Below are positions 1-14,200 of a stretch of DNA of 64,000 nt, in pieces. A program made the position numbers and the translations under genes. The notes under the pieces were generated by a model. It did no database searches and was not told the origin of the DNA. It saw only the letters and a program-made list of their open reading frames with translations. Within the stretch, counting starts at the first letter, position 1; each line of letters starts with the position of its first letter. Origin of the DNA: Acanthochromis polyacanthus (taxonomy: Eukaryota > Chordata > Actinopteri > Pomacentridae). The stretch covers positions 31,197,639 to 31,261,638 of the forward strand of contig NC_067116.1 of NCBI RefSeq assembly GCF_021347895.1, read 5' to 3'.

Positions 1-3000
1 CAAAACAAAAAGCTGCTCCCTCTGATTCTCCACATTGCTTTGTATCTTGGATTGCACAAGTTTCTTGGTGGTGACATAGTGAATTGACATTATTTACTGT
101 TCTGCTGCTCATCTCTCCATTCAGCCTGATGCTCAGGCTGGAGTTCAGTTGAATTTATTGGATTTGCAGGATCTGTACTGGCAGACTGCTATTGACGAGG
201 GTGTAAATTGATTGGTCCATGAGAATGTAAAGCTTTATCTTGATTAAGATAAGCTGTTCTTGGCAGAGGCCTGACGTATGGATTATCATGTCATGAAGAG
301 GAATTGGTGAATGTTTGTTTTCTCTCTGCTAGACGTGACTGTGGACATGCATTTTTTTTAAAGCATGCTCTTTGTGCACAGAATTAGTATTTCAGCCTTT
401 TATTGACCCGTCATGTCTGGGTTTTGCAGTGTTTTTTCGCTACCTTCAATTTTATATTCATATCTTAGTGATTATATGAACTAGCCACACATGTTGTATC
501 TTGTTTTCTTTTTCAGAACAGTCTCGAGTATCCAGATCCTCCATCATTTTATTGAAAAGTACTTGCATTTGTTTTCATGTCCATGGAAAATGCATATGAT
601 GGTGGAAAACTGTATGACTCAGAAATTGGGAAAGATAAAGACAGAAATAAATGTCATTTATGTTCACTGAAGTGTGCACGTACAGTAACCTACTTGCAGA
701 CGTTGGTGAAAATGAAAAGCAATGTTTGAACATGATGGAAACACATTGGGCACATGACGCAAATGCATGCATCAGTGTAAATGCTGGGACACATAAATTT
801 ATGTCCATCCATGTGTATATGCCCTTGTTTTTACTTGTCTAGTAAATGTAGGGTACAGAGTGTAGTTGTAGACCTGTGAGAGTCAGCGATAAACAGATGC
901 ATTCAATGTCACAGCCTGCTGTTTGCATATACTTCCAACTAATTCGGCTGTCAAGTCTCAATCCCAGCATTCTAAATTGTATGTCTTTTTCTTTTTTCCT
1001 TACAGCTGGTACTGCAGCTGCCCGTACAAAGTATGTACTGTTGCATGCAGTGGGCACACAACTGAGAGACATACTACTTTGTCAAGGACTAATGCCTGTA
1101 GCTTCAACTGTCTCGCTCATGTATACGTCGCCATCTGCAGTGTAAAGTTGAGCTGTCATTTGTTCGTTTAGACACACAGACATTATGGCATATCTTCTGC
1201 TGCTGCTGGGGACCACAGTCTGTACATACATAACATAAAGATGGAGGAACCTTCTGTCATCTATCTATCACCCATAGATTTTCTGGTTTACTGGTTTTGA
1301 AACTGTGTGGTTGGTCCTGCCTTTGCCATCTTGTCAGTCCCTGACTCCTAACTTCCAGATTATTCCAAACATGAGCAAGGATTGTAGATCTGAGGAACTG
1401 AACCACGAAAGGTACACCTACCTGTCACTCAATGTGGCATTACCCTTAATTAAGCAGAACTTTGAGCCGTGGAATAATTTAACTGGTGAGTGGTGTAAAA
1501 ATTCACCATCCACACAGTTGTTAATGAATGGGGAAATTAGCCAAACAGACCCAAACTGCTTTTTGAGCCAGGCTGTGAATATGTTTTTCTCCTGTAACGA
1601 TGGACGTTTTAACATGAGGGTGTGTGAGGATTGACTTGCTTTTGGAGTCAGTCTCCAGCAGCCATTGAGGGAGTTGCGATTTTTGGTACTTCCACATTGT
1701 ATTCACTTTTCAGGCCTGGAGATTGCTTCATCAGTTGCTTGAAATCAGTTTTTAAGAAAAGTCTTAAACTTGTTTGTTTATGACAGTGTGTCAGAGAAAT
1801 ATATACTTATCAAAAATTTGCCAAACAAAGCAACTTACCAAGTTTTCAGGTGCCCAACAGTTTTACAAGAAACTCTGCGTCTGTTGTTATTGACTGACTG
1901 ATAAAGACAGAGACGCACCAGCAGACTCCATAATGACCCTGCCAATCTAAGAACCATTTGAGTGTCGAAAAACATTTGTCCTGTCGAGTAGTGAGTGCCT
2001 TGTTTAACTGGGTGGCTGTTGGTTTGAATGAAAAATCATTAACTGTGGAGCTAACAACCACCTTTTCAACTTCTGCAGAGCAGATACTCAAAGTATTCCC
2101 ACTTTGTGGAAACTGCCTGGTGATAAAAACTAAAAGTCTAAAATGCAAAATGTCGAGAGGTGCTGTGGTGCATCATGTTGTTCAGTCCCACTGTATGTCG
2201 CTTTATGTCTCCATTCAGTGCAGCCATGTAGGAGGCTTCTCTCTGCTCTTTCTGTACACCACAGAAGCAGGAAGCTACCGGCGCTACACGGCTGACAGTT
2301 TATGCTGACAGGCCCGTCAGAGCGCTGCACTGGGGAAATGGCAGGATGCTCTGCATTAGAGGGCAGGGGAGCTGTGCTGTGAAACTCAATGAGCAAACGT
2401 TTGCTCTTCCCTCCATCCTCTTTAGAGTGTGCTCACCTGATAGGTAAAGTAACTCTTCTGCTAATGTTTACTTCTGATTTTTTGCCATAGCTTATGGGAT
2501 TACATCATCACAGGACACATTGAGAAACATTTATTCAGACACTTGAAGGATAATTACAGTTTGTCCTCTGTCCCTATCAGTAATACATTTATTCTCAAGT
2601 TATTTAACCACATCATCAAATATACCCTGGTGTGCGTCAGACTGTAGTTTGCTACATTTTCAGAATTCATTTTTTGAGATAGAACGCTTCACCATTGCTC
2701 CCAATAGAAAAATGCAGGTCTATGAAGTCCTTGTCTCTCTGTCCACACATCTTGTGCTGCATCTCAAGCACACCTACAGCTCTGCTCAGTGTAAAAATAC
2801 TACACAGTGGCAGAGTAATTTATCGAGAAATATTTAAATTTGAAACCGATTCCAAAGAAGAATAATGATGCAGAAAGCCCCATTATAAAAGCAGACATAG
2901 CTAGGTCCTTAGATTTGTGATGTATGAACACCCAAAGTCTGACTTCATGTTTTTGAGACTGTCATCAGTACAATGCAGGGTCAAGGATTAAATTTTCAGC

Positions 3001-3199
3001 CATGGCGTTGACTGCTTATTTTGCTCATGTTGTGTCTACTAGTGTAGGAAACACACCATATAGACATGCTAACAAGTTAAAAACAATAGTGTTTTGAAAA
3101 AGAAAACTAATCCCTGTCGAGGCGAGTGTTTTCGCTCTGCTTTAGAAAAAGTCTCCATGCATACCAACATGCTATGTGTGAAAAGCTATGTCACATGGC
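1..3199. other. intronic sequence, nothing recognised
   Basis: This is presumed 5' intron of the gene whose exons lie at 27 and 34 kb. The short open frames on both strands, up to about 116 codons, show no recognisable domain, signal peptide or splice-bounded exon. I see no repeat that I can name. Confidence 0.5.
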
Positions 3200-3763
3200 T
3201 GTTCATGCACAAATTGTGATATTCCATGAAAATCACATTATTCCACACGTCTCATTGAAAAATTTACCAACCAAAGGATTTGCAGGAACAGGATTCTGTA
3301 AAAACAAAAGTTCCTGTGCTCTGTGGTGCAACCTGAAAGTCGTTAGTAACTCAGCTGAGACAGACAGCCACATGGTAAATATTCAGGGACTTTTCAGCTG
3401 AACTGGAGGCTGTGTTGACACAAAGCAGATGGAAGGAAGAGTATGAAAACAAATTAAAATGTAAGTAGTGATATATAAAGTATGTATAGCCACCATCTTT
3501 TCTGTACTGCTAACACTTGGCGGAACTTGCAAAAATTTTGTACATGTTGATTCCAAGTTTTTCAGTTTTTGTGAAATATTTTTTTTAACTTCTTTTGCTT
3601 TTCTTTTATATAAGATGCAGCTTTAAAACTATGTCCTAATTCACAGAAGACATTTTGAGCTCTCTGTGCTGTGTTGTTTCCATAGAGGTGAAAAATGAGT
3701 CCCCGGTAAAAATGTGTCGGGAACAAAAATACCCACAAATTGTTTTGGGTTCAGAGGGTTAAA
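3200..3763 (+). repeat. copy 1 of an unnamed repeat ending in CAGAGGGTTAA
   Basis: This copy shares ordered blocks with those at 15.9, 21.4 and 57.1 kb. The blocks are an ATTGTGATATT...TCTCATTGAAAA segment, a segment reading CAGCTGAACTGGAGGCTGTGTT, a GTTTCCATAGAGGTG segment, and an end of GGTTCAGAGGGTTAA at 3748-3763. No coding capacity is seen, so it looks like a non-autonomous element. The TTAA at the right edge would fit a piggyBac-like target site, but I cannot identify a matching left terminus. The left boundary is approximate. Confidence 0.5.
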
Positions 3764-6700
3764 TTGGAAACACATTAGTGTGAATGTAGCCTAGGATTTT
3801 GTGAAATTATGAAAACATCATAGTTAAGAATGTGATAATGGTAGACAATTAGGCACTTGACAAAATTAGAGAAAGTCAGATAAAGCAAATGTTTATTGCA
3901 GTTCTGTGAGAGAATTCAAACTCGTGCATCCAACTTCCAGTCTTGCATTAAACATGTTGCGACGGCTTAATGCTGCTGACAGTGGTTTGCATCACTTTCG
4001 ATTACATTTAATCAGTCTTTCTTTTCTCTACTTTGAGTTAAGCAGAGCACAAAAGGTTTTACTCCTACTAGAAGCAAACTTTGTTGACCTCTGCATCGGA
4101 TTGATTCTCTTTTCCAGTCCTGACTTGTTATGAGGGAACTTTCGGTGAGTTTCCTTCTCTTCAGGTGGAGGCTGGAACTGTGAAAGGCACTGCAGTGTTT
4201 CTGAGCCAGATTGTTTATATGTCACTTTGACTGATCAGAGGTTGATTTGCATGGCTGCTCTTCCTCAGCTCCACAGCCTAATGAGTCTCTGTGAGGAGAA
4301 GACGCTTTGTGTGAAACTGTTGTCACTTGTCATTGTGAATTGCATCTGAAACACAGCTTTATTCCGCCTCACACAACATTTGACTGCCTGGCCGCATGCC
4401 TAGACACCATTAAATTCTGGAGCCCAAATGAGAAACGGGCCTGTAAGACAAGTGTGCTGTTGCGGTGGGTGACAATGAGACGTGAAACAGTGGGCTGTAA
4501 AGTCTCAGGGGCTGAGGTGTAGTTTGGGTGAAGAATAGCTGTGACCTAGGAAGAACATCACGTCATTACGTCCAGGTTTTTTTTTTTTTTATTGTCCTTC
4601 AGCACAGTCATTTTCCACCCGCTTACCCTTCATCAAGACACACATCTGGAGGACTCTACATTCAACTACAAAAATGTTTAAAAAAAATCATCATGACAGT
4701 TACTCTTAAGCACAAATTCAGCCATTAAAATGTACAGAGAATGAGTTTCTGTTCATTCTGATTGTAGAGAAGAAGATTTTTGATATTAGACTTGGGTTAC
4801 TGAGGGAGTTTTCAAATTTAATGTGGTTGGTTTCAGTTATAACAAAGTCTGGTGTGTTTAACCAGTTAGTTCAGTTTGTTGAGTTCATAAAAGTGACAGT
4901 AAAACCGTCACATGGACCAAGCAACCAGACCCAGACAGTTTACTAATATGGCTTCAGTCCAAGCAGAGTATTGAATGTTTTGTTGCAGTAGATTTGAGGT
5001 TTCAGCAAGAATTCAGAAGCTTGACTGTTGCTTTGTGTTACCTATTGTGGAAGTGGAAGGAAACATTTGTGTCATTGATCAGTATAAATCAATCAGTGTG
5101 TGTGCTGACAGGTGAGTGCAGAGCTTTCATCCTGATCAATCTTATGGTGGTTTGGTTGTTTCTAAACACAACCCAGAGCAGAACTGAAATGCAGCAGTTT
5201 GCTGTTTGTCTTCAGAAAAGAAAAAAAGTCTAGCGTGCTCAGAAAGTGCTCTTTGGTTGAGGACAAAAGTTCAGAAAAGATGAAAGATTCAAGACACTTG
5301 TGTGGCAGGAAAAAAAAGTCAGTTAGTTGGTACTGTCTCGCTGTTGCTACACTCTGGTCTTGGTCATGACTGCAACACTTGTACTCACTATCCCAGTGAA
5401 TGGGCTGCTGGCAGACTTGTAAAGGCTCCATACACTACCATTTTCTTTCTTGTTGCAAAGAAGAGACATGCTTGGCCTCTCGAGGTTCATTAGCCTTTTC
5501 AATATTAGACTCATAAATATTATACGAAACTCGTAGTATGTCGTAGCTTGAGATATCTAACCTCTTCCGACATATCAACAATTGTCAGATCATTAGGGAC
5601 TATTATATCTTAAAAATCCCATGTAGTTTTTAAACACTGCTGCAATTCTTTAGAAAACTACCATGTCTGTAATCTATGAACTAAGTTTTACCACAAAGAG
5701 CTATTTTGATTTAGATGTCAATTATTGTCAAAATAGAAGGTTGGAAATGTTTGGAATGTTGAAATGGAAAGGGACTCCAGCAAAAAAACAACCTGCCACT
5801 GACTGACTAATTCATAAAAAATCTGACAGGATCACAGATTCAGAACTCAGGCCATAATATATATTTTTTATCCTACCTCGGTGTTTCTGTTTACTGTATG
5901 GTGAAGTCCTGTTTTGTTTCAAGGATAAATGCAGAAATTTTGAACACAATTTTTGTTGACAAAATTGATTTGTCTATTTTTGCAGACTCTGATGCCAAAA
6001 GAGATAAAATAATTTGTTAATCTAAAACCTAAAGTGTATTCTTCATGGTCATTGGAATGCTGCTTAACAGGCTTTTAAACTTCTCGTAAAAACAACAGAT
6101 ACTTGCATGTTTTATGAAGAAGCATTCATGCAGTCCCCCTCCACAGTGACACCTTGTCACTTCACCCTGGTTGCCAACAATTCTACAGCACACTTAGTAC
6201 ATCATGTAAGCAGCATAATGTACCATGTGGATAGATTTTATGACTGGTGTCAGAGATCTGTCAGAGTGGAGGAGGTTGTGCTGCCACAGGCCTCTGCAGT
6301 TTCTGTTAAAAGCAGCCTCTCCTGTTTACTGTGGCATCGTTTACCAAAGTAATTGAAGGAAGAAAACGGTCTGCTCCTCTGAGCAAAACCACCCATGAAG
6401 AGATGAGCTCATAACCAATATGCTTTATTCCACCAATTATTCAGTAGCCTGGAGGTTGCTGAATACATGAGGCTGGTGCGAGAGATAGATTGCAGCCCTG
6501 CTGGGATTCACACATACATGAAACCATGCGTGTTTAAATGACCACAGTCTGTTCTGTATGTGGTTGTGTTGTCTTTCTACTTTGAATATTGCACATGTAA
6601 AAAATGTTTTGTGTGTGTGTGTGTGCTGCCGTGTGCTGTAGTGCTTTGAACTTCCAGAGCCCCCACGCTAATCAGCTCCTTAAATCCCCTGAAAACTTTA

Positions 6701-7299
6701 ACTCTAACATTTATTATTGAAGATTAAATTAGCCAGAGTTGAAGTTTGGATGAAGTTAAAACATTTTTGAAGAGTGAAATCTCAGGATTGGATTTGGCTG
6801 ACAGTCTTGGAACAGGCAAATATTTCACAAACTGTCATCTTATGTATATTAAATATTAATATACTCTGATTGGCGCAAAGGAATACAAGGTGTAATATTT
6901 AAGTTCTGATTCTATTACGCATGAACGTAGCCGGCACAGTGCAGCATGGCACAGTCATGCACATGACACATGCACAAACAGTAACTCTCAAGGAGTCCAT
7001 GTAAAATTGTGCAATCAACATCGAGACCTATATTACACCCATTGTTATGACCACTATCTGCTGAGAATCTCCCTCAGGAAGCTTGAAATGACCCAACCTT
7101 CATGTAGAAGATCATCAGAGGTGGTCAGATGTTGGTCTTCAGCTCCAACTCAAAGACCAAACAGCAGTTTCACAATAAAACTGCTGCACTCTCTGAGACA
7201 AAAGAAGGTCCATCAGTTTAGGAGCGCAACGGGATCATGATTGCTGTTTCTTTTTTTCCTTTTTTTTCCCCCAACATTCATGTCCCCCAGAATCTGTAA
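3764..7299. other. intronic sequence, only a short GT tract
   Basis: No exon, RNA gene or nameable repeat is visible. A short (GT)7 tract lies at 6611-6624. The open frames here, all under 90 codons, have no coding signature. Confidence 0.5.
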
Positions 7300-7890
7300 C
7301 ATCCCTACATTAGACTGTATCACCAGAGGTTAGCACGCCCAATACCTGCCCTTGTCTGCTGCTTGTGCTTGTGACTATGCGGTGGGCCCAAGGCTGTGTT
7401 TGACCGAACCCCAAGGGCCAAGACTTAGCCACCAGATACCAGCAGCAAGCTCCCCTCCTGGTCCTGGCTCCAGAAAGAGGCACCAGTCTCCCTATTCCAG
7501 GTGAGGTTGCACTGCTTCTTCTAACTAAAACCTTGCTGCTGACAACATAACTCCCAGGATCACAGGGACACACAAACCCCTCCACCATGAGAATGTGGCA
7601 TTTCTTCAAGGGACATTCTTTAGGTGATTTGACTTAGAGATAGAGTGAGGAGATCGGACTTCTGGAGGTCTCTGCTCCTTTAATGTTGAAAATGTCGAGC
7701 GAGTTGATTAGGATGCTTCCTGGACAACTTTATTTTTTCAAGTTTTTTGGCACATGCAACTGGGAGGAGAACCTGGGGCAAAAGTGGAAAGCATTCCTTA
7801 GGAGACCACATCTGGAAGGACCTGCTACACTGCTTCACAATCTGACCCTTAATAAGCAGAAGAAAAGAGAAGGATGGATGGGTTTGTTAT
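7300..7890 (+). repeat. degenerate LINE-like 3' fragment with GGATGGATGG tail
   Basis: The stretch around 7640-7880 follows a very common fish LINE terminal region. It runs AGTGAGGAGATCGGACTTCTGG, then a decayed cleft around AGGATGCTTCCTGGACAA, then CTGGGAGGAGAACCTGGGGC, then AAGCAGAAGAAAAGAGAAGG, and it ends in a GGATGGATGG microsatellite tail. A short ATGG-type tail is typical of RTE-like non-LTR retrotransposons. The 99-codon minus-strand frame at 7310-7609 lies inside the repeat and is not a gene. The family call is from memory, and the left end is uncertain. Confidence 0.5.
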
Positions 7891-8594
7891 ATTCTAAATT
7901 TGTCTGCGGGGGGATATTCAGTGCAAGGACCTGAACTGTTACTTGATTGCAGATGAGTGCTTCATTGTGTCAGTGCCTGTCTACTCACAGTGCATTAAAA
8001 AAATCACTTGTTTTTTGGCACACCAACACAGTCATGACCTTCCACCTGAACTACTTGTCAAATGTGTCCCTGTTACTTCTTCTTCTCCCCCTAAATGGAA
8101 TTCAAGTTGTGGTTTCACATTTTTGACAAGAAATGCCATTATATCAGAAATTTGGTAGTTGGTACAAATACCACTGAACTCCTGACTTTGTAAATTCTAG
8201 TGGTAATACGAAAGGAAAAAAAATAAACCAGTCAACTTTTTAAGGATAGGATAGCGTTTCTTACTGCGGTGCCTAAAAGTAAAAAAGAAGGCAAATAACA
8301 AATAGAAGGTTAAAAAACTGTGGAATTTAGCCTTCAGGCATTTAGAACAAAGAACATTGTGTTACAAAACCCACTTAGCTAGTTTCTAGTTTTTGTGATA
8401 ACTTTGATGTGAGTTTTTCTCATATTTTCAGGGCCTCTGAAAATTGTCAACAAAATCATTTCAGGATGTGAACATTGTTATGACATGTCGTTAATAAAAA
8501 GTAACATCTGAAGGTCTCAACTTGAATATTGTGCAAATATTTCATTGTCTGTCTTTGAGCTGAGCTGTTTACATCACTTTGAGGTATTTCAGTG
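7891..8594. other. intronic sequence, nothing recognised
   Basis: This is AT-rich single-copy-looking sequence with no open frame of interest and no repeat that I can name. Confidence 0.45.
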
Positions 8595-8927
8595 GATTAG
8601 ATTTATGTAGCACTTTTCTAAGGCACTCAAAGCGCGTACAATGAATCCATTATTCATTCACTCACACATTCTCACTCTGATAGTGGTAAACTATGTTTGT
8701 AGCCACAGCTGCCCTGGGGCAGACTGACGGAAGCATGGCTGCCAATCCGCACCTACGGCCCCTCCAACCACCACCAACATTCATACACATTCATACACCA
8801 GTGTGAGTTGCCGTACTGAAGGCAAGGTGGGTACAGTGTCTTGACTAGCACATGACTAGGACAGAGCGGGAACCGAACCGCCGACCCTTCGATCATTGGA
8901 CGACCCGGTCTGAGCCACAGCCGCCCC
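8595..8927 (-). mobile_element. tRNA-derived SINE, minus orientation
   Basis: Read on the minus strand, the element starts near 8927 with GGGGCGGCTGTGGCTCAG. It contains an A-box-like TGGCTCAGACCGGG and a B-box-like GGTTCGGTTCC, the RNA polymerase III internal promoter elements of tRNA-derived SINEs. It ends in a GCGCTTTGAG...CTACATAAATC tail. Such tails copy the 3' end of a partner LINE and are used for retrotransposition in trans. The copy looks near full length at about 330 bp. No clear target-site duplication was found. A partly deleted relative lies in plus orientation at 58331-58575. Confidence 0.7.
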
Positions 8928-10884
8928 ACCGTTAAATGCTCTGTGACACTGGTTTTTAGTTGTCTATAACTTGTCCTTGACTCTTGATGGGTTTTTCTTT
9001 CACAAGTCACAGTGGACCTATTGTACAACCTGCACGTGTCAGTGCAATTCCCAAGAAATCAAAGTAGGCTGATAGCTCACATACCTTCAGTACCAAGGAA
9101 AATGAGTGGAAGGAGCACTCTGAGTGATATATTTCTGCATGAGAAGACTGCTTTGATGAGGATGTTGGCCAAATGTAAATGGAGTATGGTTTTTGTAAGC
9201 ACAGTATTGGAAATTGTTGATCATACCTAATATTTCGCATCACTTTTGTTTCTGAGTCTTCCCACTTCATAACAGTGATGTGAAATGACCTTGGTAGAAA
9301 GTGCTTTTGTAGGAGCCCATTCTTTGTAATAAGCTGAAGGAGAAAATAGGTTTTCAGCGCTATTGAATTAACTTGTCCTCCAAATACACACACACTAAGA
9401 TACGCACTTTGTTTTCTCATTCACTGCATTGTTGAAGTTGTCTGAGAGACACAATCCTCTCAGTTTTCAGCCTATTGAACACAAACTTTCCATTTAGTCT
9501 CTTGTAGTTTCACTTGGTCATTAAAGGATCATCAAGCTCAGACCTTTTGTTTACTTTGCAGAGGAACCCACCACATCACTCTACTGCTTCCATCAAATAG
9601 AAATGCTCATACTACCTCAACACCTGTGAGAAAATACACAATTAAAGCAAATCGTTTTAGCTTTATGCATTCAGATGCCTCTGTAACTCAAAATTAATCC
9701 ATTAATTATTGCAGTATTCACTTTTTCGAAATTTTAGGCAAGGAAATGAAACTAGAATTAACCTTAGTGTATTATTAATAAATTCATTTGAAAACAGAGT
9801 GAAGTGCAAGGGTTTAAAATCACTTTTTCCCCCCTTTAACTGCAGCTAAAGTCAGAAAGCAGTGAAATATGTGTTCAATTATGTCTAACTACCGTAATAT
9901 TCAGCATTTTCCAAGTAATTACATTTGCAGGAGAGAATTGCACTGACCCCTCAGCATTTCTGTGCACATACTTTCTCTGCTGCAAACCACTTTAATGGTT
10001 TGCCGGGATACAGCTACATGCCATCATTCTCAATAAATACATGTAGAATGATTTTAAAGGAATTTAAGTGGCCTTTCCATTATTAATGAGGACACACTGG
10101 GCTGTCTCCAGTTCATGTATTGATTCCCCTCTCCAAATTGCTTCTTAATTGTGTTTCTGTATGCGGAATATGGTTTCTAGTCCAGCTTTGAGTTGCAGTT
10201 TGGCTGCAGTGTGGTTTTCAGCATATGGCTGACGTGGTGTCTGAAAGGCTGTAATGGGCAGGGAGTAATGTCTTGGAGATGGCGGTGTTGGATTTGGCAG
10301 AGGCATGCTGGGAGGAAAGTTTGTAAGGAAGCCAAGGAAGACAAACCCCTTCTAAAACATAAGGCAGAACATGTGACATGCATTCCTGCTGGTGGAACCT
10401 TAATGATCTAATTTAACTAAGAGAAAAGAAGGTCATCGCACTAATACTATTGCAATACTTTTCATTGGGTTTGCCAGTAACATACCATTTAAGTGTAAGA
10501 CTGAACAGATTTAAATCCTATTCCCCATCCGTCTCAATCAACTTAACCGAGCATGAGTCAGTCTGTTACTGCTGTAGATTCTGCAAGAACTCACCCACAG
10601 TCACCAACCTGTTTTTTTTTTTTGGTTGAGGAAAAACCAATGTGTGTTATTTTTAGATGAACTAAGTGGGCCTCAGTGCATGAGTCTACCTACTACCCTT
10701 ACTAACCAAAACAAATTCTAAATATGAAAAAGCTAATGTTTGTGGCATATTAAGTCCTTTGAATGGCAGAAGCAAACGTCTTCATTTTGTAACAGGTTTT
10801 ACTTTATGCTTTCTAGTTTATAACAATTACAAAACACAATACAGGAGGATTTCATGGGACCTTTTGAACTACTGCTTGGAGACT
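8928..10884. other. intronic sequence, nothing recognised
   Basis: The longest open frame (minus strand 9007-9420, 137 codons) has no domain, codon bias or homology that I recognise, and its 3' part is antisense to SINE-flanking DNA. No exon or repeat is supported. Confidence 0.45.
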
Positions 10885-11215
10885 TGGCAGTCGGATGCCT
10901 TATTAACCACGCCCGACGGGTACGACGGCGGGGTTATTGCATTCGGTGCGGTATCTGGCTGGGTATGTATGTATGTATGTATGTGGCTATGTCCGGTCCG
11001 ATATCTCTGCAACCACTGAAGTCAGGATAATCAAACTTGGCACTGAAGATCAGTCTAAGGTCCCCTCCTCAGTTGTGGAGTTACAGGTCAGCAGATCAAG
11101 TAGGGAGGGAGACATGTACGATGATCTAAATTGATACATATTGCATCAGTTGTATAGGGAGGACAGGGTTTTCACCAGCAGAGGGCGTGGTTCTGCCCTC
11201 TACTGAGGGCTCATC
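10885..11215 (+). repeat. GTAT-centred interspersed repeat
   Basis: A GC-rich patch (ACCACGCCCGACGGGTACG) leads into a (GTAT) tract at 10963-10984. A sequence then reads TCTCTGCAACCACTGAAGTC and AATCAAACTTGGCAC, a layout I know from fish dispersed repeats. The right edge carries an imperfect hairpin near 11176-11206 built on CAGCAGAGGGC and GCCCTCTACTG. No coding capacity is seen and I do not assign a class. Confidence 0.4.
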
Positions 11216-14200
11216 TTGTTTGTTATAGTCATATTTGTCTATATATTATCATGTGTTAGCTGACACTGACTGGAAAGCAGGGAACACCAGGGAAAGTAAA
11301 TGGTAAATTGCAGGGCTAACAAAGAATTTGAAACAGATGGCCATTCATGCTCACATTCACACCTGCAGCCAATTTTTTTTACCACCACTTCACCTATCAT
11401 CCATGTCTTTGGAAAGTGGAAAGAAGATGGAGCCATACTTGACCACAGTACAGAAAACATTTTCTAAAACATTCTAATTAATTCGCTCATTCACTGGCAA
11501 AGACTTTGTCTTTCTCCTGAGAACAGAAACAATGCTCCCTTAAGCATGTGTTTGCATTATAATTCCCGTAAAAAGCATGTGGAGAGGCAGCTCGTGTCCC
11601 TGTGGGCTGCTGCTTTTCTCTGCCTCCCTCCTGATGAAGAGCAGCCTCTCCTCTGTGGCTCCAGCCATGCATGTCCTCTGTGAGATTGGCTTTATGCAAA
11701 CATCAGCCACTAAATGAGCAGGGAGGAGTTGGCATTTAGCACATGCTAAACCTATTATGCTGTATCTATAGCTGTGTGACTTTAAGCTTGGTGTAGGAGT
11801 GCTGGATGCATTTGTGTGTGTCAGTAAATGTCAGTAAATTGTTTGTGTTTTCAGTAAATCTTTTACCTCCTCTAGATGACATGTTCTGACTAACCAACCG
11901 ACCCCAATAAGCGCTAATGCAAAGGTAGCTTACAATGCAATCTTTCAGGGTAGAAGCGCGATTCATGATCTGAATTCTCACCACAGATTTAGTTGAACTT
12001 ATGTCATCATTTGACAAGTGGTGCACATGCCTGCCTGTCACTTCAAGCAGAGCTGTTTTTGATGTGATGATCCATATCTCAACCGCTTTGATGCTTGTTG
12101 AATTTGTTGCTAAATAATTGACATTGACGCTCCAGAGTTCAAGTCAGAGAGCGTGAAGTCACCAAATGATGTTGCACCTCTTTGCTCAGGAGAAAAGGAG
12201 ACATAAAAAGGATTCCAGATGTGTTTTTTTTTTGCTGCCCAGATAAATAGTGATAGTAGTTTTTGACAGTAAAACGCACAGAAACGGAACATGACAACTG
12301 CCTCCTCTGTAACCTGCAACATCTATGATTTAACATAACTGTCACAACGTACTGTCAGACGTTGCTAAACGACTGTTTTCAAAAATTCAGTCTTAGAATG
12401 AATGACAGCAAAAATTACACTACACATAACACTAAGCTAAAATAATTGTAAAATTTATCAGCGTATGAAATGATAATAACTTAAACACTGTCAGTCAGAA
12501 AACTGTGTCTGAGCTCACGTAATTAATACTTCTTTAAAGATATTTTCTAAAATAAGTTATGAGATGCATCCAATGAACTTCCACCTAATTATATTGCAAC
12601 CCATCAGGATTTTCCTGAGTTAAGGTGGAGTAGGAAAGTTTTGATGGCATTCTTATTTATTCACTAATTTGCATGAATCCTCTAAAAAGCAGATAAAATA
12701 CAGATAATAAAGATAGTCAACCCCTACTGCCGATATTCGTGGAAAGGTGATTTTCATTGGAAGCATGTTTGATGCATGATGGCTTCGTCAAGGTCACTTA
12801 AGTTTTCCATCGAAGATTGTGAATTTGGTCTTATGCTTGCAGCTGAAATTGCTCTCCGTTAATAAAGCACATCTGTAAACATTAACAAGCTCACATTCAC
12901 GTGTTTAGTTCATGTCTCTTTAAGGTCCCCTTCTTTATAAAACCAGTCTGCTCAGATTGGTCAGCTTATTGTTCAGTTTATTCTTAGTTTGAGGGTCTAA
13001 CTAGCCATTAGGCAGGGCTCATGCCAATGGTAACATAGATGAGTAACTGAAGAAAAGACTGGATTTCAAACGAGGCATTTCAGGCAAGTAAGGAGTACTG
13101 TTGTCTGTAAGAGCGGAAAAACTCCCTTTGGCATGAACCTTGAGATTTGTGAGATTTGAGGTCTTTTATGAGCACATAAAGGAACGTAACACACCAAAGA
13201 AAAACAGACCATAAGAAAAATATGGGTTATTTAAAATGAACATTACCAAAGCTCAACACTTACTACAGATTCCAGGATGGTGGAGGGAACTACAGAAGCA
13301 AAAAGCACAGTCTCGTTGCAAAGATCACTGTAATTACGAGTTGTTGCTGCTGTTGCTTTCTATCAACATAATGAGAAAATGCTTCTAATACCCATAAATG
13401 CAAACTCTTTACTGCCAACACAAACTGCTTTTATGGAACTTAACTATAAACAGTTCATTGTTAATGCGTTTTCACAGTAAAATGTGGGGTACAGGACTGG
13501 AACCCTGGTTCCCTGTGATTTGCACACACTGACCTTCTCCAAATGGATTAGAACATTGCCTGTGAGCGTCATCCAGGCTGCAATTACATTTCCTCCAAAA
13601 AAGCTAATTAGGGGTATGTAATCATATTTTGCAGGGGTTATAGCTGACTTGGGGACGTCATGGTAACGTGACTCCAATGAAGCAATCTCCCAACACTTAC
13701 ATTATTCATTCAAAGACTATGAGAACAGTGCTGACATTGATCTTGAAAGTGTTCCAAATGAAAACCCGAACAGTACAGCACCTGATTTAAGAGACTGACA
13801 CTGGCAGAACAGTGAGATAGCTTGCCCTGAGCTAAAGTCAGATTTTCTTTGTGCTAATGAGTCATGAGTCAGATGCAAATTCCACACTTGCTCCACAGCA
13901 TGTTGTTCAGTTTATTCCAAGGACACTGTTTTAATGAAGTGTTGCAGTTCTCTTGGTATTCCCATTTTCCCATAGCTTTGTCGAACCAAATTCTATTGGC
14001 AGAATAATACTGTTTGTAGAGTGCATTCTCAGGACAAGCACATAACCGGCAGACACTGGGGTTACGTTCAATGCAGCCAAAATGCAGCAGTAATATATTA
14101 AATCATGTAAATGTGCTTTACGGTGCTCCAATGGCTGTTGTAGTGTTTCAGAACATCTCTACGGGCTTTTATCATGAATGTGTTGCTTTTTTATTGCCAG

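Noticed and set aside
7310..7609. 99-codon minus-strand frame
   Set aside because: It lies inside a plus-strand LINE-like repeat and has no domain.
9007..9420. 137-codon minus-strand frame
   Set aside because: No domain, no splice-site context, composition like the surrounding intron and no recognisable homology. It is probably a chance open frame.
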